IMG/VR virus record: IMGVR_UViG_3300027162_000003
Location: 1 to 61,764 of that record
Length of the DNA: 61,764 nt
From: a virus
Direction: 5' to 3' (one strand)
Each line of letters starts with the position of its first letter. Position 1 is the stretch's first letter. This document shows, in pieces, positions 18,560-27,938 of this stretch. The position numbers and the translations under genes are program-made. The notes below the pieces were generated by a model, which worked only from the letters and a program-made list of their open reading frames with translations, did no database searches and was not told where the DNA came from.

Positions 18560-18817
18560 TTATTTATTTTTTGTATTATCAGCAGTCGCAGCAGGAGAGG
18601 CATCGCGGCCAGTAAAGTTCTGGCTGAATGCTCCCTTAGCGGAGTTGTAAAGATCACGAGCAAGACTGCGAAGCATCTCTTGATCGTTAGCGTTAGCACG
18701 CTGAGAATAGAATTTATCGTATGCTTCAGGCTCGTAAGGAGTGTCCAGTTTAGCAGGCTGGCTAGGCATAGCCGCGCCAGCTTCATTCTTTCGCATTTCT
18801 GTAGGTGATCCGCCCAT
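18560..18817 (-). CDS. small MGG-start protein after portal
   Basis: An 85-residue protein beginning MGGSPTEMRK. Polar and low complexity, with a helical middle (DQEMLRSLARDLYNSAKGAF). It belongs to the set of late-region proteins that begin MGG. Probably a minor head component; unproven. Confidence 0.5.
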   Translation of the reverse strand: MGGSPTEMRKNEAGAAMPSQPAKLDTPYEPEAYDKFYSQRANANDQEMLRSLARDLYNSAKGAFSQNFTGRDASPAATADNTKNK

Positions 18818-18859
18818 ATTTTTATTAGTTATATGTTATTTTGTTATTGTGCAAATGTT

Positions 18860-21283
18860 TTATCCAGCAGTTGGAGGCTTTGGAGGGTTAGCTACATCAT
18901 TAACCATTCCAAATTGTGTAGGAACTTCGCCTTCAAGTTTTCCAAACTCGCGTGATTGACCAAGTGCAACTCGTCCAGTGCGTCCGCCTGCGGCTGGAGA
19001 TGGTGCGCCGCCTGCGGCGGCTGGCATCAACTCTTCTGGAGGAGGAGTGCCATGCCCTGCGGTAAGATGACTGAACGCTTGTTGTGCGGCAGAACGGAAT
19101 TGCGAAATCATCTTTGAGTCCATTCCCTTTGCCTCTGCTTGCATGATATGCCCCATGAAATGCTCCAATGCTTTGTTCAGCGGTTGAACCATCTCTGGAG
19201 GCAGAGAGCCAGCAGGAGCGTTTTCGATGAGCGGCATGAGCTTTTGAGCCATGACGCTCAAGTGAACCATGTCATTATCTCGCGGAGAAACTGGAACCTC
19301 TTGACCAGCGATTATGCTCTGAAGCTCGATAATCTGCTGACGGGTTGCTTCGATAGCAAGCGACTCAACTTGGTCTTTTGGAAGAATGACGCTATTCGCA
19401 ATACTCTCACCAAGTTTACGACTCCAATCCAACTTGAGCAATTCGTCTTGATTGACATTAGGATTGCCCATGTAGCGTTGGATCATCATGTCGAGAATCT
19501 GATCGTTCTGCGCCTGAGTATCTGGCAACAACTCTTCAGCAGGGCTGTATGCCATAAGAAGAATATCCGAAGGAGGAAGATTTCGCTCAAGCATATTCAA
19601 GACGCACGAAATCGCTTCCTCATCCAAATGATCTGGCACTTGGAATGGAACCATGAACGATGGCAATTCCATGACGCTACGATCAAACGCATCGACAACA
19701 TCAGCCCTAGCCCAAACAGCGTTAGGAACCATCTGGCGAGCGATGTCTAGCTTGGTCTTCAATTCAGCGGCAGCTTTAATATGCTCTGGGTGGCAGATGC
19801 CTCGTTGCATACGCTCAACGGCTTTGCTGTATTGCTTCGTGAAACGCATCAAGATTCCTTCGCGGATTTGATTCTCGATAGCCGCCACCCTGTTAATTTC
19901 AGAAGCGGTAACTTTCTGGTCACGGACTCCAAGAGCAGAGCTAGGAAGGAATGTGCCAATTTGAATTTCAGCAAGACCAGAGATGAAACGATCCAAGTTC
20001 AAGAAGTCTTGGACATTCGCTGGCATATTCTGCGGAATCACCTCATATCCTTCCGCGATATAAGCGACAGGATGATGGACAGTCAGAGGAGTAGCCCCAG
20101 CCTTGGCATTCGGGCCTTTCTTGAGAAGCAACATTCCAGAGAGATAGGAATTATCCACAACAAGGTTACGAGCCTTCTCAACAGCAATATGAGTATTGTA
20201 AAGATCGCGCCCAGCACCACGAGAACTCATCAATGCACCACTTCCAATCTCAACAGAAAACAATGCGAGGCATTCGCTCATTTTGCTGTAACGATCAATC
20301 TGTGTGCAAATCTCATCGCCAGATTTATCGTCAAAAAGAAAACGGCTAATCTTACCATTTGGCTCACGAACCAAAAGCTCACCTAGCTCAACATACTTCG
20401 CATCGTTCTCGTAGCTTGCTCCGTAGCTTCCTTCACGAATCCAGTCCTCGTATCGGCGAGCGTCGTCATCGGAATCAAGTGTGCGTCCAGCAGGGATAGC
20501 ATTGTTAATTGCTTTAACGAGATTCTTGATGTGCCAACCTGCCATTGCGGACATCTGCGGGTCTTCAAGAACTGGCAACAACTCTGCAATTTGATAGCGG
20601 CGTTTCCGCGCCCAGATTGGAGTTGCTTCGGTTTCTTGAGGAGTCTCGATAGAAAAGAATGTGTAGTCTTGGCGAAGGAACTCTGGCTTCCAATCACGAA
20701 GATCATCCCAGCACAATGCACAGAATCCGAATGTGGTATTCTCGTGAACAACTTGGGCAACAATATCGTCATGGCCCTTCCATCCACGGATACATTTTGT
20801 GATCTCTTCGCGGAAAATTTTGGTCTTATTTTCAGAGTCAACTCCCTCAACAGGATACTTGGTGTATGTCAGCGTAGGAGCCTGCTCAATGACTTGTTTG
20901 AACGGAGGCTGGATGCGGCTAACCATCGTGGACAAGAATCCTGTCGGACGATTGCTGCGCCAGTTTTGCCCCATGCTTTCGAGCTTCTTCGCGCTATATG
21001 GAGGCTCGTTATTGAGCTTCTTCTGAATCAGTTGATTCTTGCGATTGCGCTCAACATTCTGTTGCTTCAAGCGGCGATAGGCAGAGTGAGCTTGAGCAGC
21101 ATCTTTGAATGTACGACGAACTTGTAGCGTTTTTGGATCAACAGTATCTCCATTGCTAGTAGGAGAAGGATCAACAACATCAAGATTTAGCTTCCTTGGT
21201 TTGCTTTGATCCGAAATGCGCGGAGCCTTGTTAGCGTAAGTATCGGTAACAATTGCGGGTAGCGGTTTTAAAACATCTGCCAT
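18860..21283 (-). CDS. portal protein
   Basis: An 807-residue protein immediately downstream of the large terminase and the Cys-rich gene. The layout is that of long podoviral portals: a helical N-terminus, a central region with NTTFGFCALCWDDLRDWKPE and QDYTFFSIETPQE, a long helical crown-like segment (QIREGILMRFTKQYSKAVERM) and a Gly/Pro/Ala-rich C-terminal tail. It would form the dodecameric vertex through which DNA is packaged and ejected. Assigned mainly by size, order and segment pattern. Confidence 0.75.
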   Translation of the reverse strand: MADVLKPLPAIVTDTYANKAPRISDQSKPRKLNLDVVDPSPTSNGDTVDPKTLQVRRTFKDAAQAHSAYRRLKQQNVERNRKNQLIQKKLNNEPPYSAKKLESMGQNWRSNRPTGFLSTMVSRIQPPFKQVIEQAPTLTYTKYPVEGVDSENKTKIFREEITKCIRGWKGHDDIVAQVVHENTTFGFCALCWDDLRDWKPEFLRQDYTFFSIETPQETEATPIWARKRRYQIAELLPVLEDPQMSAMAGWHIKNLVKAINNAIPAGRTLDSDDDARRYEDWIREGSYGASYENDAKYVELGELLVREPNGKISRFLFDDKSGDEICTQIDRYSKMSECLALFSVEIGSGALMSSRGAGRDLYNTHIAVEKARNLVVDNSYLSGMLLLKKGPNAKAGATPLTVHHPVAYIAEGYEVIPQNMPANVQDFLNLDRFISGLAEIQIGTFLPSSALGVRDQKVTASEINRVAAIENQIREGILMRFTKQYSKAVERMQRGICHPEHIKAAAELKTKLDIARQMVPNAVWARADVVDAFDRSVMELPSFMVPFQVPDHLDEEAISCVLNMLERNLPPSDILLMAYSPAEELLPDTQAQNDQILDMMIQRYMGNPNVNQDELLKLDWSRKLGESIANSVILPKDQVESLAIEATRQQIIELQSIIAGQEVPVSPRDNDMVHLSVMAQKLMPLIENAPAGSLPPEMVQPLNKALEHFMGHIMQAEAKGMDSKMISQFRSAAQQAFSHLTAGHGTPPPEELMPAAAGGAPSPAAGGRTGRVALGQSREFGKLEGEVPTQFGMVNDVANPPKPPTAG

Positions 21284-21285
21284 AA

Positions 21286-21867
21286 TTATTTATTATTCAA
21301 CCAGCAAAATTCTGGCAAATCATTTGATTCTGATAGATTGTCTTTGTCAAAGAAAATCGCCGTTCGGTTATCGTGTCGCAATAACTTACATCCGCCTAGA
21401 ACTTGTGATGATTTTGTATCTCTAGCATTTCGGATACTCGCACAGATGCGATCCGTTGCCGCAATGCAAGAAGAGCATCCTCCACGCCAGTTCACATTAT
21501 TCGGACATTGCCTACAAATCTTAGCTCGTTGTTCAGCCAATTCATCGCTGACAAGTTGAGTCTGCTTTGTAGAGTGCAATATATTCCTAGCCCAAGTGGA
21601 GATGTCACTCATCAAGTCGCCTTGCCGAGTAGGAGGTTTTATGCTCGTTACAGTAACCATATCGACACCATGACAAAAATGCGGCCAATTACCGCAAATG
21701 TAGTTGGTTATATCTCCCTCAACATCGTTAATAGGCAAGTGGTTTTCTGCCCTATAACTTGTTACATTATCTATAAGGTTGCGATATGTATAACCCACAA
21801 TTTTAACATCGCCATCAATATAGTGATAGCCTCCGGGTGGAACCATTCCTTGAATTAATCTTGGCAT
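21286..21867 (-). CDS. cysteine-cluster protein between terminase and portal
   Basis: A 193-residue protein. The middle carries CRQCPNN followed by WRGGCSSC and further cysteines (DRIC, GGCKLL, PEFCWL), at least eight in the C-terminal half, consistent with a zinc-ribbon or Fe-S-like fold. The N-terminal ~95 residues include PPGGYHYIDGDVKIVGYTY. Position between terminase and portal hints at a packaging-associated role; no family recognised with certainty. Confidence 0.55.
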   Translation of the reverse strand: MPRLIQGMVPPGGYHYIDGDVKIVGYTYRNLIDNVTSYRAENHLPINDVEGDITNYICGNWPHFCHGVDMVTVTSIKPPTRQGDLMSDISTWARNILHSTKQTQLVSDELAEQRAKICRQCPNNVNWRGGCSSCIAATDRICASIRNARDTKSSQVLGGCKLLRHDNRTAIFFDKDNLSESNDLPEFCWLNNK

Positions 21868-21870
21868 ATA

Positions 21871-23727
21871 TTATTCAGAAAAATCAACATATTCCATTTT
21901 CTCGATTCCTTGCAAGGCTTTTGTTCTTGTTGGTAACTCTGGCTTTGCGTCGGTCATAGTCGCAATTGCGCCTCCTCGTTGTCTCAAAAGAAACACAAGC
22001 AAGGAAAGCGAATCCAATGCGTCAGGAGAATGTTGCCGTGTTCGCTTGCAATAATCGCCTTTACTTTCCACTCGAACCAAGCCTTGGCCTTTCTGCTTGT
22101 AGCGTCTCGCAGTAGCTTGGCGCACCAACTCTTCGCTACGGAACCCCGGCGATATTTTCAAATACTCAAACTCCAAATACTTCGCTAGACCGAAAATCAA
22201 TTCGGTAACAACGCCAGAATAAAGTTGTGACGCTGGCAAGGAATCGTCGCCAAGAATGTGAGTATCCGTAGCCATAGTTGAGTAGTTGACTCCAAGCACA
22301 TCTCCCCACACGGACTTCAACGAATCATGGATGCCAGCACCATTACCTGTTCGGTCAACGCATACCCAGTTCGGAGCAATACGCATATTCTTACAGAATT
22401 TGATAATATTTGTGGACTGCTCCAATGTCGCGGCCTTCGGGAATGGAATCTGTGAGTCAAGTTGTAAGACAACCTTGGGCTTCTTATACTCAACAAATCT
22501 ACCACTCATTGGCGTATAGCCGTCAGAAAGCCCAAATCTGCCGTAAGAACAGATTACTTGGTCATTGCCCTCCAAAGCCAAGTCGAACGCACACAGAGGC
22601 ACTACAGGCCCAATAAAGCGGGTAATTCCCATGGCATTGTCCATCATGCTTGGCGTCATGATTGCCATGGACACGCCTTCCTGCGGGAACCAGCCCCTAG
22701 CCATGGTATAATATTCTGCCGTCTTACCCTTGGATTCGTAGGCTTGATAGCCTTCGTGAGTCTGAAGACCGGGGAATACGATCTTTTTCTCAATCACATT
22801 CTCGCACTTTGCGGCATCCAATCGCAAGATATGCCAACCATCTCGACTCTTCCATTCCAAGTCATCCTCGCAGTCAATAGAACCCCAGCCTGCTGTTGGC
22901 TCACAACGCTTGCCAAATTCGCTAGTCCTATCCTTCGGGTTGCTTGCCGCAAATATCTTGATTCGACCCTTCGCTCCTTCCGTATCCGCCGCAGACAGGA
23001 TGTTCTGCAATCCTTCCCAGACACCAGCAGGAACTTCTTCCGCTTCGTCCAGCACAACATGAGTCCTAGACATCCTGCCCCATTTCGGATGCGGCTTACC
23101 ACTTCTTGGGCTAGGGTGGAAACCACGGAGCGTTCCAGTTCCGCTATCACCTTTAGGAACAGCAACAAGATGAATCCCGTTCTTGCTATCGTTATTCGCT
23201 TGGATACTTTTTACAAGTGTCTCACTGCCTTCAAATTCTGGTCTAACCAATGCAGTTGTATAGAACTTCTTAATAGCTGCAAATACATTTCGCTGTGCGT
23301 GTTCGGCAGTCAATGACACAACTTTAATACAAGTATAGTGAGGATCACGCATCCAATCCAACAAAAACCAAGCCGCTGCACCGAATGTTTTTCCCATCGC
23401 GCCAGCACCTTGGATCAGCAATTTATCGTGATCGAACAAACATCTCCATGTGTTTTGACTGGACATTGGTCGCCAATCATAGACTTGTGGCCCCCAGAGA
23501 ATCGTTGCCGCTGCCTCAAACTGATCTGCATCCAGCAAGCTCTGGACATAGTTTTTCACTATTTCCTTCGCTTTTGGTATATCCAATTCGACCTTTCCCT
23601 TCACAGATGCCGCATTTAGAATGATATGCTTTGCCGCATATACAATTCCAACATCTTCATCCCTGTCAGCCTCTTCCCGAATCTCCTCGGCTAACTTAAT
23701 CGTCCTATTTACGCTTCCGCCAATCAT
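21871..23727 (-). CDS. terL: terminase large subunit
   Basis: A 618-residue two-domain packaging motor. ATPase: Walker A GAGAMGKT (107-114) and Walker B VVLDEAE (224-230), with the catalytic Glu following Asp; ASNPKDR (~261-267) fits the coupling motif. The RNase H-like nuclease has acidic residues at D382 (CAFDLALEG), D458 (WVCVDRTGNG) and D569/D572 (SPDALDSLS). It cuts concatemeric DNA and drives it into the prohead. Its start overlaps the 93-residue gene by ATGA. It is distant (4 kb) from the small subunit. Confidence 0.93.
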   Translation of the reverse strand: MIGGSVNRTIKLAEEIREEADRDEDVGIVYAAKHIILNAASVKGKVELDIPKAKEIVKNYVQSLLDADQFEAAATILWGPQVYDWRPMSSQNTWRCLFDHDKLLIQGAGAMGKTFGAAAWFLLDWMRDPHYTCIKVVSLTAEHAQRNVFAAIKKFYTTALVRPEFEGSETLVKSIQANNDSKNGIHLVAVPKGDSGTGTLRGFHPSPRSGKPHPKWGRMSRTHVVLDEAEEVPAGVWEGLQNILSAADTEGAKGRIKIFAASNPKDRTSEFGKRCEPTAGWGSIDCEDDLEWKSRDGWHILRLDAAKCENVIEKKIVFPGLQTHEGYQAYESKGKTAEYYTMARGWFPQEGVSMAIMTPSMMDNAMGITRFIGPVVPLCAFDLALEGNDQVICSYGRFGLSDGYTPMSGRFVEYKKPKVVLQLDSQIPFPKAATLEQSTNIIKFCKNMRIAPNWVCVDRTGNGAGIHDSLKSVWGDVLGVNYSTMATDTHILGDDSLPASQLYSGVVTELIFGLAKYLEFEYLKISPGFRSEELVRQATARRYKQKGQGLVRVESKGDYCKRTRQHSPDALDSLSLLVFLLRQRGGAIATMTDAKPELPTRTKALQGIEKMEYVDFSE

Positions 23728-24005
23728 GTCAGCTCTGGCAAATTCCTTTCCTGCTTAAACCTAAGCAATACATTCCACACTTGCTCCAGTGTATCATCGC
23801 AAGCCCTTACCCGCCGATTTACTTTGTTCCCGTCATCGTCGTAGCTTTCAACATTAAACTCCTTAAACTCGCCAGAATCATATCTAAGTTTACTTCTAAT
23901 CTCTTGCTCCAAGTCGTTAATGACTATCAATGCATCCAATCCATGGATAGCATAAGCATGGTCGTCCTGTTCTTCGGGTAGGTTGAATTCAAGTATAGCT
24001 TTCAT
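23724..24005 (-). CDS. conserved phage protein upstream of terminase
   Basis: A 93-residue protein beginning KAILEFNLPEEQDDHAYA, a start I recognise from a common phage hypothetical family, followed by a helix (LIVINDLEQEIRSKLRYDS) and a C-terminal helix (DDTLEQVWNVLLRFKQ). It overlaps both neighbours by 4 bp. Function unknown; usually in replication or packaging neighbourhoods. Confidence 0.65.
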   Translation of the reverse strand: MKAILEFNLPEEQDDHAYAIHGLDALIVINDLEQEIRSKLRYDSGEFKEFNVESYDDDGNKVNRRVRACDDTLEQVWNVLLRFKQERNLPELT

Positions 24006-24514
24006 ATGTTTTTATTTATCCATTCTGCAACTCGTTTAGCTTGTGGTGTTTCTTCTTTTATTATTTGCTCATAGCAAACATCTCCGTATGACTTAAATAT
24101 CTGGACATTATTTACTAACCATCCCATATGGTATCCAGAACGCATAAAGTCAATGAAATTCTGCGTTGCTTCTCTATCAACGACAAAGTTTAACTTACCA
24201 AATTTATGCTCCCAATACTCTTTTGGCTGACAATTAATATGCCCATGCCCACCTTGCCCCGGCACTGCTGCTGAGAAGATAATCGTTGGAGCCAACTCTG
24301 TTAGCTTCTCTACAACATAATCCGCTTCATACGGATCAATATGCTCGGCAACCTCTAGGCACAATGCCAAGTCATACTTTCCATCCTCATCAAACATCGA
24401 CTTGATTGTTTCTGGACAACGCTTATCTGGATCAATGCCAATAACATCGTGACCCAACTCACGCAATGCTTGGACATAAATCCCCGGCCCACAACCTACA
24501 TCAATTATTTTCAT
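24002..24514 (-). CDS. SAM-dependent methyltransferase
   Basis: A 170-residue protein with motif I IIDVGCGPGIYVQAL (3-17), an acidic end of strand 2 (VIGIDPDK) and motif IV KYDLALCLEVAEHI. A compact class I methyltransferase (Methyltransf_23-like). It follows a GT4 glycosyltransferase gene at 57 bp and precedes the terminase set. With the second methyltransferase at 13514 it forms part of the phage's modification genes; the acceptor is unknown (sugar, tRNA or small molecule). Confidence 0.75.
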   Translation of the reverse strand: MKIIDVGCGPGIYVQALRELGHDVIGIDPDKRCPETIKSMFDEDGKYDLALCLEVAEHIDPYEADYVVEKLTELAPTIIFSAAVPGQGGHGHINCQPKEYWEHKFGKLNFVVDREATQNFIDFMRSGYHMGWLVNNVQIFKSYGDVCYEQIIKEETPQAKRVAEWINKNI

Positions 24515-24571
24515 ATTTATTCATTAAGAAATATACAAAACAATAAACACCAACACCTAAAACAATATAGT

Positions 24572-25678
24572 TCATGGATAATTCTTCATTCCTGCATACA
24601 ATCCATTGCCATCAGCATACCAGCCCCTATCCGTATAAACATTCATCACATCTTTGAAGTATTTCTCATACATCGGGGCAACTTTCTCAAGACTAAAATT
24701 CATTCCCCACTTCCTGCAATCCATAGGCTTAATGTCATCAATATTTTTGATCGCATCTACAAAGTCACCCATCGTCCGACACCGAAATCCTGTGATGCCA
24801 TGCAAATTATTCTCTGCAAAGCTACCCCAATCTGTCGTTATCGTTGGCGTTCCACATAGCAAATTCTCAACCTGAACACCACCGAATGGCTCGATATACT
24901 GGCTAGGAACGAAACTTGCCTTGGCGTTAGCCATCAATTTTTTTCTGGTTTCCACATCAGCATATCCAACATATTCCACATGGTCAGGTAACTTATAGCC
25001 TTCTTCTTTCTGCCCTGCGATTACCAACTTCACTCCTGCCTTCTCTGTGGCTTGGATCGCTACATCAACGCCCTTTCCACTGTAAACCCTTCCCAGATAC
25101 AGAAAATAATCTTCCTTCTTAGCGTTAAACTCGAAATCCTCCACATCGAAATAATTCGGGATGACAACATCATACCAGTCCTGTTTGCATGAACCCACTG
25201 CCGACATTCCATAATAGGCATGATAAATTGCGTAGGACTCAAACACCTTCCACCTTGCCCAATGTCCACCCGCATACCCAATCCCCGGCTCCACGCAAAT
25301 CATGTCTTGATGCGCGTCACAGATAGGACGAACGCCTGAACCCCAGAAGGGCAGAATAAAATCATGCTTCTGCTTTCTTTTCCCTACTTCCCTAATCGCG
25401 TTCTTGTAAAATGTCTGATAGGCGTGATCGTTCGTGTTAAACTTAAAGAATGTTTTTCTCCAATCATGCGAGCCGTAGCTTTTCGCAAAATCATCGTTAG
25501 TCAGAACTGGCACATTCTCCGAGCAAATCAAGTCGCTCTCTTCATGCCCATAGTGAATGACCTCATGTCCTCGTTCAACCATCATCTTGCCGAACTTCAC
25601 AACCTTTTGAGTATATGCACAGGCGTTGAACTCTTTTGATGTGACTGTGTGCGGGAGTCCTAAAATGTGAAATCTCAT
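24572..25678 (-). CDS. GT4-type glycosyltransferase
   Basis: A 368-residue GT-B glycosyltransferase. The C-terminal half shows DYFLYLGRVYSGKGVDVAIQ, KLVIAGQ and SQYIEPFGGVQVENLLCGTP followed by ITTDWGSFAE, which is the donor-binding EPFG..E signature of GT4 (Glycos_transf_1). The N-terminal half has an acceptor-side Rossmann pattern. It starts by ATGA overlap with the dCMP deaminase gene. It may glycosylate a virion component or modified DNA base; the presence of a dCMP deaminase and MazG leaves nucleobase modification open, but there is no hydroxymethylase here. Confidence 0.8.
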   Translation of the reverse strand: MRFHILGLPHTVTSKEFNACAYTQKVVKFGKMMVERGHEVIHYGHEESDLICSENVPVLTNDDFAKSYGSHDWRKTFFKFNTNDHAYQTFYKNAIREVGKRKQKHDFILPFWGSGVRPICDAHQDMICVEPGIGYAGGHWARWKVFESYAIYHAYYGMSAVGSCKQDWYDVVIPNYFDVEDFEFNAKKEDYFLYLGRVYSGKGVDVAIQATEKAGVKLVIAGQKEEGYKLPDHVEYVGYADVETRKKLMANAKASFVPSQYIEPFGGVQVENLLCGTPTITTDWGSFAENNLHGITGFRCRTMGDFVDAIKNIDDIKPMDCRKWGMNFSLEKVAPMYEKYFKDVMNVYTDRGWYADGNGLYAGMKNYP

Positions 25679-26190
25679 GTGTTTTTTAAAAGCTTTTCCC
25701 CTTCTGCATATCCTCCGCGATAAATTTCAACTCCGTTTTCTTTCACAACAAACATCGACGGTTTCGTTGAATGATCCCAATATGAGGAAAATCGTTTATC
25801 CTGTAACCGAATCAACTCTATCCCGAAATCTATTGCAAGCGTTATACTCGTGATGTCTCGATCATAAATATCACGATAGATCACCCTCTTGATTCCATAG
25901 CTTGCAATAGAACGCAAGCAATCATTGCATGGCAACAATGTCACGGCAATCAAAGCGCATTCATCAGGCTTCACATACCTCAACGCATTTTGCTCGGCGT
26001 GGACGATATAGAGCCTTCGTTTATCTCGATCCACCCAATCTTCACGCATTCCAGCGGGAAAGCCGTTGTATCCAATCCCCGCGACTGTATTGTCATGGCG
26101 CAATAAACAAGCCCCTACTTGTCTCCATGGGTCTTTACTTTTCTTCGCGGCAATCGTCGCCAATTCTAAAGCGTATTCATTCCAGTTCAT
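25675..26190 (-). CDS. dCMP deaminase
   Basis: A 171-residue zinc-dependent deaminase with the HAE (64-66) and PCNDC (87-91) motifs: His and two Cys bind zinc, Glu65 shuttles the proton. The early GACLLRHDNTVAGIGYNGFP matches the deoxycytidylate deaminase family. It converts dCMP to dUMP for dTTP supply. The C-terminal ~45 residues extend beyond the core. It lies in the nucleotide-metabolism stretch with the MazG-like gene. Confidence 0.88.
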   Translation of the reverse strand: MNWNEYALELATIAAKKSKDPWRQVGACLLRHDNTVAGIGYNGFPAGMREDWVDRDKRRLYIVHAEQNALRYVKPDECALIAVTLLPCNDCLRSIASYGIKRVIYRDIYDRDITSITLAIDFGIELIRLQDKRFSSYWDHSTKPSMFVVKENGVEIYRGGYAEGEKLLKNT

Positions 26191-26507
26191 AGTTCAAACG
26201 CTCGCAACTCTCCGGGGATGTCATCTGGGAATCTAATGCTGTCGATGTTCGCCTTGTGGAATTCTTCAATTTCTATTGCGTCCTTTAATTCACCACGCAG
26301 GAAAATCAAAGCGGTTTCGTATTTATCAAAAGTAGATCGCTCCGTTTCGTGCAGATATCCTTTATGTTCCACGATGAAAACAGGATCGTTGCCATAGCTC
26401 CATTTTACTTCGATATGCCAATGGCAATCCCTATCCTTGTGATGGTCTCCAGCGATTAGCTTGTGGTATTTCTCAGCTAACTCTGTGATTTGCTTTTCAA
26501 TCTTCAT
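26187..26507 (-). CDS. hypothetical protein
   Basis: A 106-residue, His/Glu/Asp-rich protein with a beta segment (CHWHIEVKWSYGNDPVFIVE) and helices on both sides. It overlaps the deaminase gene by 4 bp and the upstream gene by 11 bp, so it belongs to the same translational unit. No family recognised. Confidence 0.6.
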   Translation of the reverse strand: MKIEKQITELAEKYHKLIAGDHHKDRDCHWHIEVKWSYGNDPVFIVEHKGYLHETERSTFDKYETALIFLRGELKDAIEIEEFHKANIDSIRFPDDIPGELRAFEL

Positions 26508-26880
26508 CGGTGTTCAGTCCTCGCTCCATCATGTTCAACGCATGGTTTAGTTCGTGGTGAAAATGTTCCTCGGTGAAATCCTTTTGATTTAAACGGAAAA
26601 TGCAAGCCGATACAACTCGAAGAAGTCTTGCGTAGGTGAACGCGGCGGCGAGTCCGGCGATTGTCGCGTCAGAATAGTTTGAATATATCGGTCCGCCTTC
26701 ATCGTCTATCTCATCGCTTCCGTTGTTTTGAATCAATCCCATGAGCCAGCCAGCAAACAAGTCGAGCGTTTGAATAAACTCGTTCGGGTTGATTGTTTGC
26801 TCTTCAATGTTCATCTGGGCTTCAATGTCGCGCTGACCATCGGCGAAGCCTTCCCAATAGTCTTGAGACTTGTCACTCAT
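26497..26880 (-). CDS. hypothetical acidic helical protein
   Basis: I use the ATG at 26880 (MSDKSQDYWEGF) rather than the one five codons earlier because it overlaps the MazG stop as ATGA. The 127-residue protein is acidic and helical, with a hydrophobic stretch (TIAGLAAAFTYARLLRVVSACIF region) and a His-rich segment near the end. It resembles small phage proteins starting with DYWEGFADGQ, of unknown function. Confidence 0.6.
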   Translation of the reverse strand: MSDKSQDYWEGFADGQRDIEAQMNIEEQTINPNEFIQTLDLFAGWLMGLIQNNGSDEIDDEGGPIYSNYSDATIAGLAAAFTYARLLRVVSACIFRLNQKDFTEEHFHHELNHALNMMERGLNTDED

Positions 26881-27356
26881 TGGCATGATTCGCATTCTTC
26901 ATCTTCTAGGCTACAGGCGCGAGGAACTACTTCGTCGAAATCCTCGTCGGCCTCTACCTCTGGGCCTTTTATCTCGCTTCCGTGGTCTTTGTCCATGCTC
27001 TGCATCTTATCGGCTCGTTCCACTGCGGCGGCGTTGCTGTACGATTTCCCGTATCTAGTGGAAAGCTTTGCCATATTTTCAGCGATGACTGAATCTAGTT
27101 CGGTGTCGATGCTGTCGAGAATGCCGACAATGTAGAAAAGCAAGTCGCCGCATTCTTCTCGGACATTGGCAATATCTAAAGGTTTTCGGTAGATTGTGGC
27201 TTTCTTCACGGCGTCCAGTAATTCTCCGGCTTCTCCGCTGATTCCGATTGCCATGTGCAGGCGGTGACAATCTTGTGGAGTTAATTCGGCGGCGATTGCA
27301 TTCCCCGGCTTTGCTAGGCTCCGAACGAAGTCGCGATATCTATTTAGATTTTCCAT
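26877..27356 (-). CDS. MazG-like nucleotide pyrophosphohydrolase
   Basis: A 159-residue protein with GISGEAGELLDAVKKA (38-53) and REECGDLLFYI (~66-76), the EExx(12-28)ExxD pattern of all-alpha NTP pyrophosphohydrolases, which would bind Mg and hydrolyse (d)NTPs or (p)ppGpp-like signals. The C-terminal ~55 residues are acidic and end in a CESCQ tail with paired cysteines. A GAGGGAAGG-like ribosome site precedes the ATG. Confidence 0.8.
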   Translation of the reverse strand: MENLNRYRDFVRSLAKPGNAIAAELTPQDCHRLHMAIGISGEAGELLDAVKKATIYRKPLDIANVREECGDLLFYIVGILDSIDTELDSVIAENMAKLSTRYGKSYSNAAAVERADKMQSMDKDHGSEIKGPEVEADEDFDEVVPRACSLEDEECESCQ

Positions 27357-27369
27357 GGCCTTCCCTCTA

Positions 27370-27576
27370 TCATGGTTTTTTCCGTCCGCAATCGGTTTTT
27401 TCAGATAGGAAAAGTTCTAGTGTCCGCACTCCCTTTTCTAGTTCGTCAATGGCCTCCTCTCTGCTCTTTAGTGCGTCCAGTAGGGTCTTGATAAATAGGG
27501 CGGAGTTCTCAGCGGTAGGGTTCTTGGCGTAGGCGTGTGAAAGAATCTCTAGTTCGGTCTTGGTTTTTTTGGACAT
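27370..27576 (-). CDS. small hypothetical protein
   Basis: Start taken at MSKKTKTELE (27576); an in-frame ATG 14 codons upstream (27618) is possible. The 68-residue protein is charged and helical, with a KSREEAIDELEKGVRTLELF coiled-coil-like stretch. First small gene after the noncoding repeat region downstream of the small terminase. Unknown function. Confidence 0.5.
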   Translation of the reverse strand: MSKKTKTELEILSHAYAKNPTAENSALFIKTLLDALKSREEAIDELEKGVRTLELFLSEKTDCGRKKP

Positions 27577-27659
27577 AGGGGGGCGAATGATGCCCGAAAA
27601 GCTGAACGAGTCAAACATGGGGCTTATGGCTTCAGCAATGGCATTGCATGGGGCATTTT

Positions 27660-27919
27660 ACTGATCGGTAAAAATACCGAATGCGGGAGAAGTTCCTGCG
27701 AGATTATTCCCGGTCGGTAAAAGTTGGCAATCACCGACACTTTGAAAAGTGGCTCATAGCATACAATCGGCGAAAAGTTCGGTGATGCCATTGGGCGAAA
27801 TTAACCTATCCGTTAATTACTCACATTCGGGGAAAATATGCGGTTCTGAGAATATGCAGGAAAGTGTCACAATATGACAGATTGAAGCAAATCCCTATCT
27901 GGTATAGTTTCGGGGAATC
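27660..27919. repeat. degenerate TCGGnRAAA repeats and inverted repeats
   Basis: The ~400-bp gap downstream of the small terminase gene holds TCGGTAAAAA (27665), TCGGTAAAAG (27714), TCGGCGAAAA (27767), TCGGGGAAAA (27827) and TCGGGGAATC (27910), roughly 50-80 bp apart. It also has TCGGTA-AAAA-TACCGA (27665-27680), AATTAAC/GTTAATT (27799-27818), TGTCA/TGACA (27865-27879) and the perfect palindrome AATCTAGCTAGATT near 27915-27930. Iteron- or operator-like; a pac/cos or origin function is possible because of the terminase neighbour. Confidence 0.45.
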
Positions 27920-27938
27920 TAGCTAGATTCTCCCCTTT
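27912..27938 (+). other. palindromic hairpin with T-tract
   Basis: GGGGA..ATCTAG / CTAGAT..TCTCCCC (27912-27934) with a 2-nt bulge, followed by TTTTC on the plus strand. It could be an intrinsic terminator for plus-strand transcription or an operator. It lies between the small terminase stop (27981) and the next minus-strand gene. Confidence 0.4.

Noticed and set aside
24515-24571. Additional small gene between the methyltransferase and GT4 genes
   Set aside because: Only 57 bases, AT-rich, no start with a usable frame.
24002-27356. A DNA-base hypermodification pathway (GT4 + methyltransferase + dCMP deaminase + MazG)
   Set aside because: No hydroxymethyltransferase, thymidylate synthase-like or kinase gene is visible, so the set is insufficient to claim such a pathway.
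27883-27908. Plus-strand promoter (TTGAAG ... TATAGT)
   Set aside because: It would transcribe straight into a hairpin and the antisense strand of terS; the spacer is 15 bp. Kept only as part of the repeat region.
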